Part shown: positions 24,781-54,800 of the stretch, piece after piece
Layout of the letters: each line of letters begins with the position of its first letter
How positions within the stretch are numbered: the first letter of the stretch is position 1
Source of the DNA: Pampus argenteus
Taxonomy: Eukaryota > Chordata > Actinopteri > Scombriformes > Stromateidae
DNA: 64,000 bases
Direction: 5' to 3'
NCBI GenBank assembly: GCA_036937835.1
Contig: CM072876.1
Coordinates: forward strand, 1,707,501-1,771,500
Notes under the pieces: generated by a model
Told to the model about the DNA's origin: nothing
Database searches by the model: none
Seen by the model: only the letters and a program-made list of their open reading frames with translations
Translations under genes and position numbers: made by a program

Positions 24781-26060
24781 CTCCCTCACCTGAATCCTTG
24801 CTGTCCTTGTTCCATATGTTCTGTTTTTTTAGTCTCCTTATTGCATCCTTGCTCTCCATCTTTGACTTTTGTTTCCTGATCTCTGTAATCTATCTTTGAT
24901 CCATTTCTTTTGTCTTTGTTTCTTCATTTCCATCCTTCTATTGTCTCGTTGTCGTGTCCTTGTTCCCTCATTTGTATCCTTCTTGTGTCCTTTGTCTCTT
25001 TCTTAGGTCTGTTTCGTAATGTCTTTTAGTCTCTTTGCTGTCCCCTTGTTGCCTCATTTGTGTCCTTGCTCCCTATCTTAGGCTTTTGTTTCCTTTCCTA
25101 TGTCCTGTTACTGAGCTCCTTTTTACTCCCCTGCATCCTTATTCCCTCACCTGAATCTTTAAGTTCTTATTTTCTCTTTCTTGTTCATTTGTATCTTTGG
25201 CTTGTGTTTCCTCGGTACTCTGATGTGTCCTTGTCAGTTTCTTTCCAGTCTTAGTTTCCTCATCTCTGTTTTCTTTGGTCTGTTTACTGTGTTCTTGCTT
25301 CATTTGTATCCTCGTACTCTTACTTCGGTCTTTCCATAAATTTGGATTTTAAGATCAGCTGATTGTCTGGTTGAGTGTGTTCAATAAATCTGGGAGATAA
25401 TTTCGTAATAGCCTGAAGTGATCTTGAATGTTTCCCTCCGTGAAGTGTATTTTATGAATAAACGTACTGAGCTCTTTTATTTTATTTTATTTTCTTTTTC
25501 TCACTTCTGTCTCCTTTCCTCTGTCCTTGTTTCCTCGTTTGTATTCTCGGTGCCTTTTCGTTCTTACCTTCGCCAGCAGCCTTTTCTCCTCACCTGTGTC
25601 CTTTGACCTCACTCTTTTGTGTCATTTTCCCTTCATTTATCTCTTCTGCATCCTTTCTTCCTTGTCTGCATCATTTCCTCTTTCTTTCATCAGTGTTTTT
25701 TCCTTTTCTTTCCATTTCTTCTCTCCTGTTATCTTTCCCATTGCTGCTCCTTTATCCTTAATTCTTCTGTGTTTTAGTTTCCTCTGCCGTTCCCTGTTGT
25801 GCACCGACATCCTCCTTTTTGTCTTCTCTCCATCCTCATTCAGTCTTTTTCTCTTAATTTCCCTCTATAATAGAGTACATCTCATTTTCAAGAGTATCCC
25901 TGCATCTTTATTCCCTTTGTGAATTATTCTTTCCTCTCCTGCTCTGTTCTTCCTTCTATTCGTTTCCTAGTTTGTGAATCATTATTTCTTCTTCATCCTT
26001 GTTTCTTCTTTTCCTTGTTACTTCTCTTGCAGCCTGTATCCTTTACTTTGGTTACTGAGC
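24780..26060 (+). repeat. Degenerate pyrimidine-rich repeat array, about 1.3 kb
   Basis: Variants of 'gtccttgttccctcatttgtatcc' recur irregularly across 1.3 kb (for example near 24955, 25045, 25130 and 25510). This is an old, decayed tandem array on a pyrimidine-rich strand. It does not code. Confidence 0.5.
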
Positions 26061-26462
26061 CATCAGTTTTAAAGGATCCGGTGACCATCTATCAGCTAAC
26101 GTTAGCGTAGCCTCAGCCTGACTGAACACACACTGAACTAAACTAGCGTCAGGTGACTCCTGAATGTCCCTGTAGCCGTAGCTAATGTTAGCAAGCCAGC
26201 TAAGAACACACAGCATGTGAATGGTTACAGATAGTCACATGTCACATGTAACGGTAACGCAGCTCGTTACTCAGATCAGCTCGTTACTGGAGCTCTGGGA
26301 TCGTTTGTGTGTGCTGCTCATTATAGCAGGAAGTATATTATGCTGCAGAAACAGAGGAGTGACGGACACAAAGAGACTTTCTCTGTTTTTGTGTCGCAGG
26401 AATTTCAACCATCTCAGTTGGTATGCAGCACCCTGGTGGGTCAATTTAAGAATAACTAGGCA

Positions 26463-26498
<36 letters not shown>

Positions 26499-26566
26499 TC
26501 ATTGAAAGTAAATGAGAGGCTTATCTACTGCATATCTGAATAAGACACCGTAGGAGAAGGATTATT

Positions 26567-26568
<2 letters not shown>

Positions 26569-26623
<55 letters not shown>
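26569..26623. repeat. (GT)n microsatellite
   Basis: About 27 GT units. A CA run lies about 70 bp upstream (26464-26497), again making an inverted pair. Confidence 0.95.
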
Positions 26624-26626
<3 letters not shown>

Positions 26627-26899
26627 TCACATACACAGACAGTAGCAGTAATACACGGAGGATTTGTACAAATGTTGATCTGTCATCGTGTCAGTTTGGA
26701 AACGTTCCCGACCGTCGATCCAGCGAAGTCGGATGAAATGAGGTGAAATAGAGAGAGAAGGAGACAGAGTGGCTTCGGCCCTCAGGACTGAACAGCCTCC
26801 CACACACACACACACACACACATACACAAGGCCCTCTGTTCTTATGCATGGTTAATGCCCACACGGTATTCATACGTCCAGGGTGTGTGTGTGTGTGTG

Positions 26900-28660
26900 A
26901 GTACATACTGTACCTGCATTCATCTCAGTTCTCTTGTTTCTCTTGTTGCTTCCTTTGTATCAGTGTATTTACATAAAGAGCTACTAAAATCTGAAACACT
27001 AAAACACAATCATGACGTCTTTCTTCAGGGACAAAACACACAGAACCGATCCTGAAAAAGTCCAAAGATCCCAGTCCTATCTGTTTCTGGAGGTGAATGA
27101 AATCTTATTACACGCTGCCCGGTGCCAAAATGTTTGAAAATCCAATTCCATTAGCTGTAAATTTGATTATATTCAATAATGACATGGAGGCGTTATATCA
27201 CATAGTTTACAGCTTCAATGTGTTTTGGATGCAGTTACACCTGTGTTTACTGTAGTGGATGTTCAACCATTCACTTTGCCTGCACACAAACACAAACTTA
27301 AATCAAGTCTGATATTGTAAGAAAAGCCTGCAGCGGCTATAAAACACAGCTCCGTCTGTTTCCTTGTGTGTGAAAGCTGAACTCTGCTGCTTTATGTTAA
27401 GTAACTCCAGTTATTTAAAGCTTTCTGATAAATTGCGTAAATGAATCGAGTGTTTGAGTGTGTGTGTCTTACTATTTTTACCTCTGAATGCGCCCTACCT
27501 ACTACAACTTGGGTGTCTCGTCATGCCCTTTGCTAGTACCCCAAACACACACACACACACACACATAAACAACGCCACTAGCTATGTCTCTCCTACGCAC
27601 AGGAACTGGGGCAGGTTGTGTCGGTGCATGTATGAATAAACCTTTATGTAAGCCATTCACTACACGCTCCCACTCACTCTGCAGACTGAGACCATTCAAC
27701 ACTTCTTATTTCAAAACCAGTCACATTGTATAAGGTGGAGTTTAACCGAGAATTATCTGCATTCTTTAAGGTCAAACTCATTGCTGGGTTATTGTGGGTG
27801 TGTGAGTCAGGGGGTCAGATAGCAGACGAGGTGTGTGAGATGGCGAACTGTGAAGCTGCAACAGGCGCGTTTTTAACCGTCGGTGACCTCAAATGGCAGC
27901 AAGACTTCGGTTTGGATTTTAAGGACTTTAGTCGCCAGGAATCACTAACCAGGAAGCAAAATGTGACCTAATGTTTGCACGACACATTACATAAATAAAA
28001 ACAAAAAGCATAAAACAGTAGAACATTTGTTGTTGGTAGTAGCACCTCCCAAAGTTCAGAGTCTCAAACTGAACGGTCTCTTGTCCGAACATTTATAGGT
28101 CGCTCAGCTTCATTCGGGGCTTCCCAGTTATTTTTCTGGCCATCTTACGTACAGTTCAGGTGACTGAACCACGATGGTGGATGTAGATACTGTAAACTAT
28201 CTGTAAGATTCCCTTGAAAACTCCTAAGACGAAGCTGTTGTGAGCATTTTTTGAAAATAGTATTTTCAGCACAGCTTCTCTTCTTTTTGTTTGCAACACA
28301 TCAGATGTGTGCTACAGGCGATCATACTGATGTGTTTCCCCTTAAGAGAAAAGTAGTTAAATCGGCTGACTCACCCACCACTCAATCCCCATCATCCTGA
28401 GTTTGACACTGGCCAAACTCAATACCCATTGTTTCTAACAGAGGAGTCACTCCTCTGGGTTTCAGACCACATTCCTGCACTCTTAACACCATGGAAAACA
28501 TAAAATATGACCCAGGTCTGAGATAGTGTGTGTGTGAGCGTGTGAGCGTGTGTGTGTGTGTGCATTTGAAAAACACAAGGTAGCCTAAAGTTATCATTCC
28601 TACTGCTAAGATTACTGCATGTTTTCAAGTACTATTTATAGGTCTCACGTTGGGCCCCCA

Positions 28661-28699
<39 letters not shown>

Positions 28700-29100
28700 A
28701 ACTGAGCCCTGTTTACCAGCACTGAGGCAATGTGTGTGTGTGTGTTGCAATCAGAGTGCAAGGGAGGTTGTTTAAAACCTGCAATGATAAAAATACAAAA
28801 ACAAAAGTGCAACTTCAGCGTGTGTGTGTGTGTGTGTGTGTGTAGATTTGTGCTTCTGCCTGTCAGGTGTTGGTGCGGTTAAGAAACGTTAAACAACGGA
28901 AACACACACATACACAATATGTCTACTGCAGTGTTTGCAGTGCAGTTGCAATGCCTGCAAGTACTGTATCTGGGTGTGCATGTGTGTGTGTCTCTTTTTG
29001 TTTCTGTGTGTGTTTGCTTTTCCACCGAGTACATACCAAGTTAGATCAAACTATGACACGCAGAGAGGAAGGAAAGGTGCTAGCGCTGATGGCTGCTCTT
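26900..29100. other. Non-coding stretch upstream of hivep2
   Basis: Contains CA runs at about 27546-27565 and 28661-28697 and a GT run near 28820-28843. No coding exon recognised. Confidence 0.45.
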
Positions 29101-29141
29101 CGACTTGGCATTTTTGGACGCCTACACATATTATGACACTC

Positions 29142-29220
29142 TGACGTCACTTCCACAGCGCTATTTATAAGCCTTTGTGTCTTTTTAGGAACAGCGTGGG
29201 TTTGCTTTGCATCAGTGACT
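29142..29220 (+). promoter_or_regulatory. Putative hivep2 proximal promoter: CRE, MEF2/TATA, AP-1
   Basis: A perfect palindromic CRE (TGACGTCA, 29142-29149) lies 11 bp before CTATTTATAA (29161-29170), which fits the MEF2 consensus YTAWWWWTAR and also reads as a TATA box. About 45 bp later comes a perfect AP-1 site (TGACTCA, 29216-29222), followed by GC-rich GGGCGGGCGG sequence. A TSS near 29,195 would fit the TATA spacing. The motifs are seen directly; promoter function is inferred, and upstream alternative promoters remain possible. Confidence 0.4.
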
Positions 29221-29519
29221 CACTGAGTGGAAGGAGGGCGGGCGGGAGGAGGCGGAGGAGGAGGAAGGGGTGGGAAAGGCAGAAAGCAGATGGACTCCAA
29301 TGTGAAGATAATAACTGAACAATCAATGACATTTACATTTGACATCAGGCATGTTCTTGACAACTTTTTGAGTGAAATATATGGTTTTATGTCGCATTTA
29401 GCAGTCAAAATGTTATTGTACATTACTTCAAGATCTTCAGCTTATGGTAAGAGGCAGATGTCAGGCTATAGGACAACAAAACTAATTAGCCCCTTTTCTC
29501 TCTAATTGTTTTCCTGCAG

Positions 29520-29591
29520 GTCTTTTGTGAGCAAACTGAATGACTTTTGAAGTTACAGAAAGAGGATCTACAAGCACTTTTACCAAGAAAA
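29520..29591 (+). other. hivep2: Probable hivep2 5' UTR exon
   Basis: A 72-nt block after a good acceptor (ttttcctgcag) and before a donor (gttagt), 85 bp upstream of the exon holding the start codon. A preceding exon might end at the gtaaga donor near 29446. There is no long open frame. Transcript support is needed. Confidence 0.4.
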
Positions 29592-29676
29592 GTTAGTATT
29601 TAGTATTCTCAAGAGTAATATGTAAAATTCATTCCCAAGTCCACAAACATTTCTGTTCTTTTTCTGCCCTCTCCAG

Positions 29677-30018
29677 ATCACTCAAGGATACCTTCGGATG
29701 AACTGGACAGAAATACAACGCACAACGACATAAGCGTGTTTACAAAATGGTGAAAGGAGAGAAACGTTTCTGATGTTGTCCTCTAAAGCTCCCCTTTTAT
29801 TTCCACTTCCTAATTCCTGTTTCCAGCCTGGCTCTACAATCTATTTCAGCAATGGACGGATACTTCCTGTTTCTGTAAACTTGACAGCAGCCTTCAGAGG
29901 TTCAGCTATCATGCCTGGTAGTTTGGGGACCTTGTAACCCTCCAGAACCCACCCTCCCAACTCCCTCACCACCCCCCTTTCTCCTCCCTCTTCTAATCCA
30001 CAAAAGAGCTTCATAAAA
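29677..30018 (+). other. hivep2: hivep2 5' leader immediately upstream of the start codon
   Basis: A clean acceptor (ctgccctctccag) opens this segment, which runs without a donor-like break into the ATG at 30019. It contains several upstream ORFs: 29698-29733 (11 codons), 29747-29773 (8 codons) and 29773-29937 (54 codons). The stop of the second overlaps the start of the third. Such a leader would be expected to lower translation of the main ORF. Confidence 0.6.
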
Positions 30019-47074
<17,056 letters not shown>

Positions 47075-49290
47075 TGATTTAAGGATTTCTTCTGTATTGT
47101 TTGTTTTTGGATAAAAGGAAGGGATGAAGTGAGAGAGAGAGAAAATAAACACTTTTTGCACACTTTACACACTCATATATGCGTCTATTACACACACACA
47201 TACATCACAAAGAGAAACTCTCATCACAAAGGACAAAGACTAAAACACGGATGAACTTTTTAACGTGTGCGTGCAGCGTGCCGGTTCTTATTTAACTCCA
47301 ACCAACACATGAGCCCGACCAAAACCTGCTCGAACCCCACAAACCCCGCAGGACTCTGGTGAAGCGGTACGTCAAACAAACAACAAACAAGACAACATGG
47401 GACAGCTGTGTGTGTGCCTTTTCTTCAATCTTTTTCTGTTGTTGTTTTTTTTCTTTTTGCTTATATTCTTATAAGCAAACGAAGCAGGAAGGTAAATGTA
47501 AATACAATATTATCAAGTTTTGCGTATCAGCTTTGTAATAAATGCAACCCCCCCGCCTCTTTCTCTTCTCCGACCCCTTCACTTCCTGTGTTTTTCTTCT
47601 TTTGTTTGTTTGTTTGTTTGTTTTTTTCCCGGACACCTTAAAGTCTCGACAAGCGATGTGAAGTTATGGATATTACTATTACGTACGGTTGCACTAAAAC
47701 ATATTTTTATATGAGTGAAATTTTAAAAAAATGGCTTTTTTTGTGTACAGCAGCAATTCTATAATACTATTTATTATTGTTACCATGTTTCATAAATTGT
47801 ACATTTTTTCTTAAATGTCGTGGATGCCTTTTTCTATGTAAAGCATGGGGTTTTTGCTATCGCTTACATTAGGGCGAGGATATGTACACTGTAATATGGC
47901 TTTATATGTTAGACCTATTTATACGTCTAAGTGAGCCCCCTCTACTTGGAGGTATATACACATAGAAGTAAGATTTACCAGAATATTTACCCAGCATATG
48001 AATACAAACAGTATATAGAATCTGTCTATCTGTCTATCTATCTTCTATCTATCTGCACTTATGTAGAGTGACATTCACATTAAGGTTTCGGTAGTTAGCT
48101 TGTACATTCTCTCAGCTGCTTTTTGTCCCTGGTTGTGATTTTTCTTGTTTTTTACTCACTTTCGTGTTATTATTATTATTATTGTTGTTATTGTTATAAT
48201 TCTTTTGTTTTTCATTTTTCAGCATTAAGTGAATGAACATGCCTTCTTGCACCGTGGCATTCTGCTCCGTTGTTGGTTTTTTAAAGCCCCTCCCCCTCCT
48301 CCCCCCTCCTCCCTCCACGCAGGTTAAAGGTCGCTCCGCATCCCGTCACACATACGTCGGATATCTGAACGGAGAAAACATTCCAGTCCATGTAAATATC
48401 CCCGAGACACATTTATTTGGCATTGATGCATCATGTCCATTGAAATCAACCCACTGACACTCGTATTTAATGGCTTTATTTTGGGGGGGGGGGGCACCAA
48501 ACTCTCTGACAAAATGCACCTTATATTTCTATGAAAGTTCCTGCAGTCGGATCCGTTTTTTTCTACGTTGAGGAGGAGAAGTGCTCTGCTCTGAACCCGA
48601 GAACATGATAATAAAACATGAAACAGTCGTGACGTTGAGGTTTTCTGCGCTGCTTGTTTGACCCCTGTGTTATCCCCCCGCCGCCCCTCCGCCTCCTCCT
48701 CTCCTGGATGTCCCTTTTGTAGCTGAGCAATATTTAGCCAAAACTCTGCACACCAGCAGGGAGTGTATTTGTTGTTGCAAGGCAACAATAGCGTACTTAA
48801 AATCCTAAAATCAGGAGAAGAAGGGAGCCGTTGGGGGCTGCTGTTATTTCAGTCTCACTTTCTATTTTGACAGTTTTGGGCGGAGCCGGGCAGGCTGCAA
48901 TGTGAGTGTGTATCTCTGTATTCTGTATCGGTGTGTATTCGACCAGTATATCCTCTTCTTACGACTTTTTTCTATTTTGATCCTCCCTCTGTTATGTACA
49001 CTTATCATGATGACAATGATGTCTTTAAAAAAAAAAAAAAAATCTCTTTCTCTCTTTCGAAGATATCAAAGCACAAGTCATTGTATAGAAATGACAACGA
49101 TACGAAAAAGGACAAAAAAAACAAACAAAAACAAGGTAAATGTGCATATAAAAGGGTAACGTTTGTGATGGTGTTCTGTGGAATTAATACAAATATCATG
49201 TATGACCCCAGTTGCAACAAGGAATCGCAGTAGAAGTGGAAAAAAGTGGATTGTTGTTTTCAAATAAATATGAATAGAATAATTAGTTTT
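47075..49290 (+). other. hivep2: hivep2 3' UTR
   Basis: AT-rich sequence without exons follows the stop codon. It contains two perfect Pumilio-type TGTAAATA motifs (47497-47504 and 48391-48398), AUUUA-type elements near 47768, a TCTA tetranucleotide repeat near 48024-48055, and a G12 run at 48483-48494. AATAAA at 49263-49268 followed by T/GT-rich sequence is the likely distal poly(A) signal. Earlier AATAAA words near 47147 and 48611 could give shorter forms. Confidence 0.65.
49263..49268 (+). terminator. Likely distal poly(A) signal of hivep2
   Basis: A canonical AATAAA followed about 20-50 bp later by T-rich and GT-rich DNA (gttttgtctttgttcc). Confidence 0.5.
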
Positions 49291-49299
49291 GTCTTTGTT

Positions 49300-51840
49300 C
49301 CTTTTTTACTGCCCATATTTAGTTAAAACTGTTTCCTGTCGTTATGTTTCAACACAGCAAACGTGTCTGTAAGAACCATGTTGAGCCGTACTTCCGTTTC
49401 TGCTGCGCTTTGCATTGTGGGAAAACAGTATCTGCATCAAAAATCATGGTGAGTGAGTAAACTGACACTTGTAGTATGAATTTATAACGCAAAGTTATGT
49501 TTATCAGCATTTATAGATTTATATATATTTAAAGCACATTTTTGCTAAAGTAGCGAACTGAATAAACTCAGCGTTCAGAAACATCCCGTAAACGTTTTCT
49601 GGTCTAGCGACGAGTCAAAGCGCTTCACGACACACACAATCACGATCGAAACAGGAGCCGTACGGTTTCTAGACGACCTCCTGAACTTGTTTTTTGGAGG
49701 TATAAATAATAATAATAATGCAGAATAAATAATAGCAGCAGCATTAATTCAAACTCTGCCAAGCAGGTAAAAACTATTTGAAAATACTCTTTGAATAAGG
49801 TCAGCTAATAAGTCTTCAGCACATATGACTGGGACAGGATCACATCCTTTATTCTGCCTTCTGTCTTTATTCTTATTTCTAATTTTAATGTCGTCGCTGT
49901 CATTAGCCATGTCCCACATATGTCTACCTGTCTACGTTCCTGCTGTGTGTTTTCTTTCCTTTTTGTTGACACATCTGGGTTGGTGTCAGCTTACATTTAT
50001 TCTGTCAGTCTGTCCTCGTGTCGGTGAGTCCCGCGGCCTTTGATAGACGATGATCAAGCGAGTTATTTTGGTGCTGATTAGCGTTTGCAGGAATCACTTT
50101 CATCACCGGTTTGTGAGGTGTGAGTGTAGTTTTCATGGTTCAGCGCTGCGAGCATATGGAAATGTCCCTTGAGACTCTATGTGTCGTGTGTGTGTGTGTG
50201 TGCATGTCACTGCCTTTTCGTCTGCATGTTATTTTCATGCATGTGCATTCAGACAGATTGTACCTGGACATTTTGTACAATGAATCAGTTAATCAATCAA
50301 TCAATCAATCAATCATCATTGAGGCTACAGAAGATTCACACCTTCACCTGTAACATGGCTTTCCTGAACATATCATGTGTTTAATGTGTGTGTGTCCTCA
50401 CATGTGTCGTTCCTCTGTGCCGTGGACCTCCGCTGTTACACCGGATGACATGTCCTCCGTCCCTGAAGACAACGGTTGCTGTAGCTTGTCTGGAAACGGC
50501 TTCAAACAGGAGAGCCGCTCCTTACAGCTGATGCTACCGTGCAGCCAGATCCTTTAAAACCAAGTGAAGAGTTACAGCAGGTTTAAGGCTAAAACATGTC
50601 ATCAAAAACTAAACAAAATGACTACAAGTAACAATAATCAATAACTAAAATGTGATTAAAACAAAAACATTTTCATCAGAAACTAACACTAATTACTTTT
50701 TGGCAGAAATCTGATGAGAAAATGAAAATAAAGTTTTCTGGTCTGTCGATGCTGTTTTCACATTCCTCATTATGATTTATAATGAAGCGTTTACCGGGCA
50801 GGAATCACGCAGAGCTTGATGGGAGTTATTTTTCAAACTCACGCTATCGCCGCCACATTGTCAACGCCGCAGCCCAATGGACAGGGGACGGATCTGTGTG
50901 AGCACCCTGGGAAAGCACTCATTTCTGGTTGTGTGTCACCCAAATCGGCTTGTTTACATGCCTTAATGGTTTAGCAGCAAACAGCCTGTGGTTGGACGCC
51001 CCGTGTGTGTGTGTAAAAGGGAATACCACATTTAGCTGCAGAGCTGTTCCCAGCTGTAATTAACTCTAAAGATAAAGCAGGGTTTTCTCCTTCTGCCAGG
51101 TTTCAGGAGATTTCTCTGTTATTTGGGAATATTCCACTTTCAGATGATCCATGAAGCACAAACAGTCTCAACTTCAGTACGTAGCAGGTTTTTTTTATAT
51201 ATATGTATGATCGTATAATTACCAATGAAAATAATCCAATTAAAATAATTCACCAAATCACCAAAATTACATCGAAATCAAAGTAATTTGATTTAACATT
51301 TTATGGTTTCTGCAAACGTTCACAGGAGTTTATTATGCATTTAATGTGTGATGTGATGATGATGTGAACCGTGTGTTTCGTGCCTGAATCACGTTATAAA
51401 TCACTATTAAAATAATGATGCGACAACACTGTGGTTCAGGTCCGGTTCAGCACTTCCTGTCACATGGTTCGGGTTAAAATGATCACTCGGGTTAAAACGT
51501 TTTTAAGAAAATGTCCCAAAATGTCCCACTGGAAACAGAAAGCAAAAGTTTCTATGCATCATCTATGAATAGGAGCAAAAAGTACAATATTTGTACTTTG
51601 AAGTAAGTGGTACTTTAAAATGTACTTTATTACAGTACAGTAGCTACTTTGTACCACTGCAGTTATAAGAAACACTTCAACAAATGGTCACAGAGACATT
51701 TTTGAGGTCTATCGTTTGATTGGAAGAAGCCAAACGTGATTGAAGAAGACAAAATATGGGAGAAAAGTCATCTCTGTTTTTTCACTTGTTCTCAGATTAT
51801 TATTATTATTATGACACTGAGTCACTGAGCTCTGCAGACT
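49300..51840. other. Intergenic DNA between hivep2 and the L2 element
   Basis: No gene recognised. Near 49395-49450 a 'gcattgtggga' ZNF143-like word lies upstream of ATG/gtgagt, which is probably coincidental or part of an unrecognised repeat. A short (AATC)n run lies at 50288-50315. Confidence 0.45.
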
Positions 51841-54800
51841 AAATCAAATCAAATCAAATTTTATTTATATAGCCCAAAATCACAAAATACATTTGTCTCA
51901 GAGGGCTTTACAATCTGTACAGGGAGTGACACCCTCTGTCCTTAGACCCTCGATTCGAGTGAGGAAAAACTTGACCACCAAAAAACCTTTTAACAGGAAA
52001 AAAGGTGGAAGAAACCTCAGGAAGAGCCACAAAGGAGGGATCCCTCTCCCAGGACGGACAGACGTGCAATGATGTCACATGTACAGAACAAATCAACACA
52101 CACATATTGTACACTCCACATATTGTACAATGAATAATAATGAATTACAGTTGATGATAAGAATAGGTTACAATGAATGATGAATTATTACAGTAGCAGC
52201 AAATCATTACATAACTATAAACTGTAATGGGGATATGGCAACAATGATGACGGCGACAACACATGCAGTAGACGCCACGCAGGACCACAGCAGCAGACAC
52301 AGTCCACAAGAACCTGCTGGGCGAGAGAGCACAGAAACTCCGGGGAAGAAGTTTAATTAGTAACATGATAGATAGATGGATTAGATAGATGGATAGATAA
52401 GGAGAGAGAGAGAATGAGAGAGAGCGAGAGAGTATGTGAGTCCCCCAGCAGTCTAGTTCTATGGCAGCATAACTAAGGGATGACCTGAGCCAGCCCTAAC
52501 TATAAGCTTTATCAAACAGGAAAGTCTTAAGTCTACTCTTAAAGGTGTTGATCGTGTCTGCCTCCCGAACACAGAGTGGTAGTTTATTCCACAGAAGAGG
52601 AGCTTGATAGCTGAAAGCTCTGGCTCCCAATCTACTTTTAGACACTATAGGAACCACAAGGAACCCACCATCCTGGGAGCGCAATGTTCTAGTGGGGTGG
52701 TAAGGTACTATGAGCTCTTTTAAATATGATGGTGCCTGACCATGAAGAGCTTTGTAAGTTAGGAGAAGAATTTTAAATTCTATTCTAGATTTAACGGGTA
52801 GCCAGTGCAAGGAAGCCAAAATGGGAGAGATGTGATCTCTGATTTTGGTTCCTGTCAGAACGCGTGCAGCAGCATTCTGAATCAGCTGCAAACTCTTAAG
52901 AGACTTATTAGAGCAGCCTGATAGCAAAGAGTTACAATAGTCCAGCCTAGAAGTAACAAATGCATGGACTAGTTTTTCTGCATCCACTTGAGAAATGATG
53001 CGTCTGATTTTGGCAATGTTACGCAAGTGGAAGAATGCAGTCCTCGAAAGTTGTTTTATATAGTTATTAAAGGACAAGTCTTGATCAAAAACAACGCCAA
53101 GATTTTTTACGGTGGAGCTGGTGGCCAGGGTGATCCCATCTAAGGCTAAATCTCTGGAATGATAGTTTCTAAGGTGTTTGGGTCCTATTAGGAGAACTTC
53201 AGTTTTTTCTGAATTTAGCTTCAGAAAATTGTGGGTCATCCAATTTTTTATGTCCTTAATGCATGCTTGAAGTCTAGTCAAGTGATTGGTTTCATCAGGC
53301 TTGATCGATAAATATAATTGGGTGTCGTCAGCATAACAGTGAAAGTTAATTGAATGATTCCTAATAATGTTCCCTAAGGGAAGCATATATAAACTGAAAA
53401 GAAGTGGCCCTAATACAGAACCTTGTGGGACTCCATGAGAAACTTTGGTTTGCATGGAGGCTACATCATGAACATGAACAAACTGAGAACGGTCTAGGAA
53501 ATATGACTTAAACCAGCCTAGGGCGGTTCCTTTAATGCCAATTTGGTATTCCAGTCTCTGTAAGAGAATCTGATGGTCAATGGTGTCAAATGCGGCACTA
53601 AGATCTAATAGGACAAGTACAGAGATGAGTCCTTTGTCTGATGCCATTAGGAGGTCGTTTGTAACTTTAACTAGTGCGGTCTCTGTGCTATGATTTACTC
53701 TAAATCCTGACTGAAACTCCTCGAATAAACTGTTTGTGTGGAGAAAGTCACATAGTTGGTTGGCTACGGCTTTCTCAAGTACCTTCGAGATGAAAGAAAG
53801 GTTTGATATTGGTCTGTAATTGGCTAAAACCTCTTGATCTAGAGTTGTTTTTTTAAGAAGAGGCTTAATCACAGCTATTTTAAAGGACTGTGGTACATAT
53901 CCTGATAATAAAGACAGATTAATCATATTTAATAAGGACGGGCTAACTAAAGGTAATACATCTTTAAGCAGCCTGGTTGGGATGGGGTCTAAGAGACAGG
54001 TTGACGACTTAGATGAAGTAATTATTGTAGTTATTTGTTTAATGTCGACGGGAGAAAAGCAGTCTAAATATATGTCAGATTTTATAGCTATTTCCAAACT
54101 TGCTGTATCTGGAATCAGATGACTGCCTGATGAGGGCAAAAGGTGATGAATTTTGTCTCTAATATTTATAATTTTATCATTAAAGAAGCTCATGAAGTCA
54201 TTACTAGTTAGGCTTAATGGAATAGGTGACTCAATAGAGCTGTGGTTCTCTGTTAGCCTGGCTACAGTGCTGAAGAGAAACCTGGGGTTGTTCTTATTTT
54301 CCTCAATTAATGAGGAATAATAGGCTGTTCTGGCATTACGCAGAGCCTTCCTATAAATTGCAAGATTATCTTGCCAGGCTAGGCGAGATTCTTCTAGTTT
54401 AGAGGCACGCCATTTACGTTCAGATTTACGTGCCTCTTGCTTTAATTTGTGAGTGTGCTGGCTATACCATGGTGCTAACCTCCTCTGTTTTATTGTCCTC
54501 TTTTTAAGAGGTGCAATAGAGTCAAGAGTTGTCTGTAATGACTCTGTAGTATTACTAACGAGCTGATCTATGTGTGAGGGGCTACAGGAAGCTGCTAAGT
54601 CCTCTGTAACATTAAGACATGGCATTGAATTTAATACTATAGTAATTGTTTCCTTAAATTTGGCTACAGCACTGTCAGATAGACATCTGCTGTAGGAGTT
54701 TCTGAAAGAAGGCTTATAGTCCAGTAGTATGAACTCAAAGGTTATTAAAAAATGGTCAGATAGAATAGGATTATGTGGAAAGACTATTAGATGATCAATT

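Noticed and set aside
49395..49455. Possible promoter plus ATG/gtgagt mini-exon of a new gene
   Set aside because: Only a ZNF143-like word and one donor-like site are present. No downstream exon with an open frame could be paired with it.
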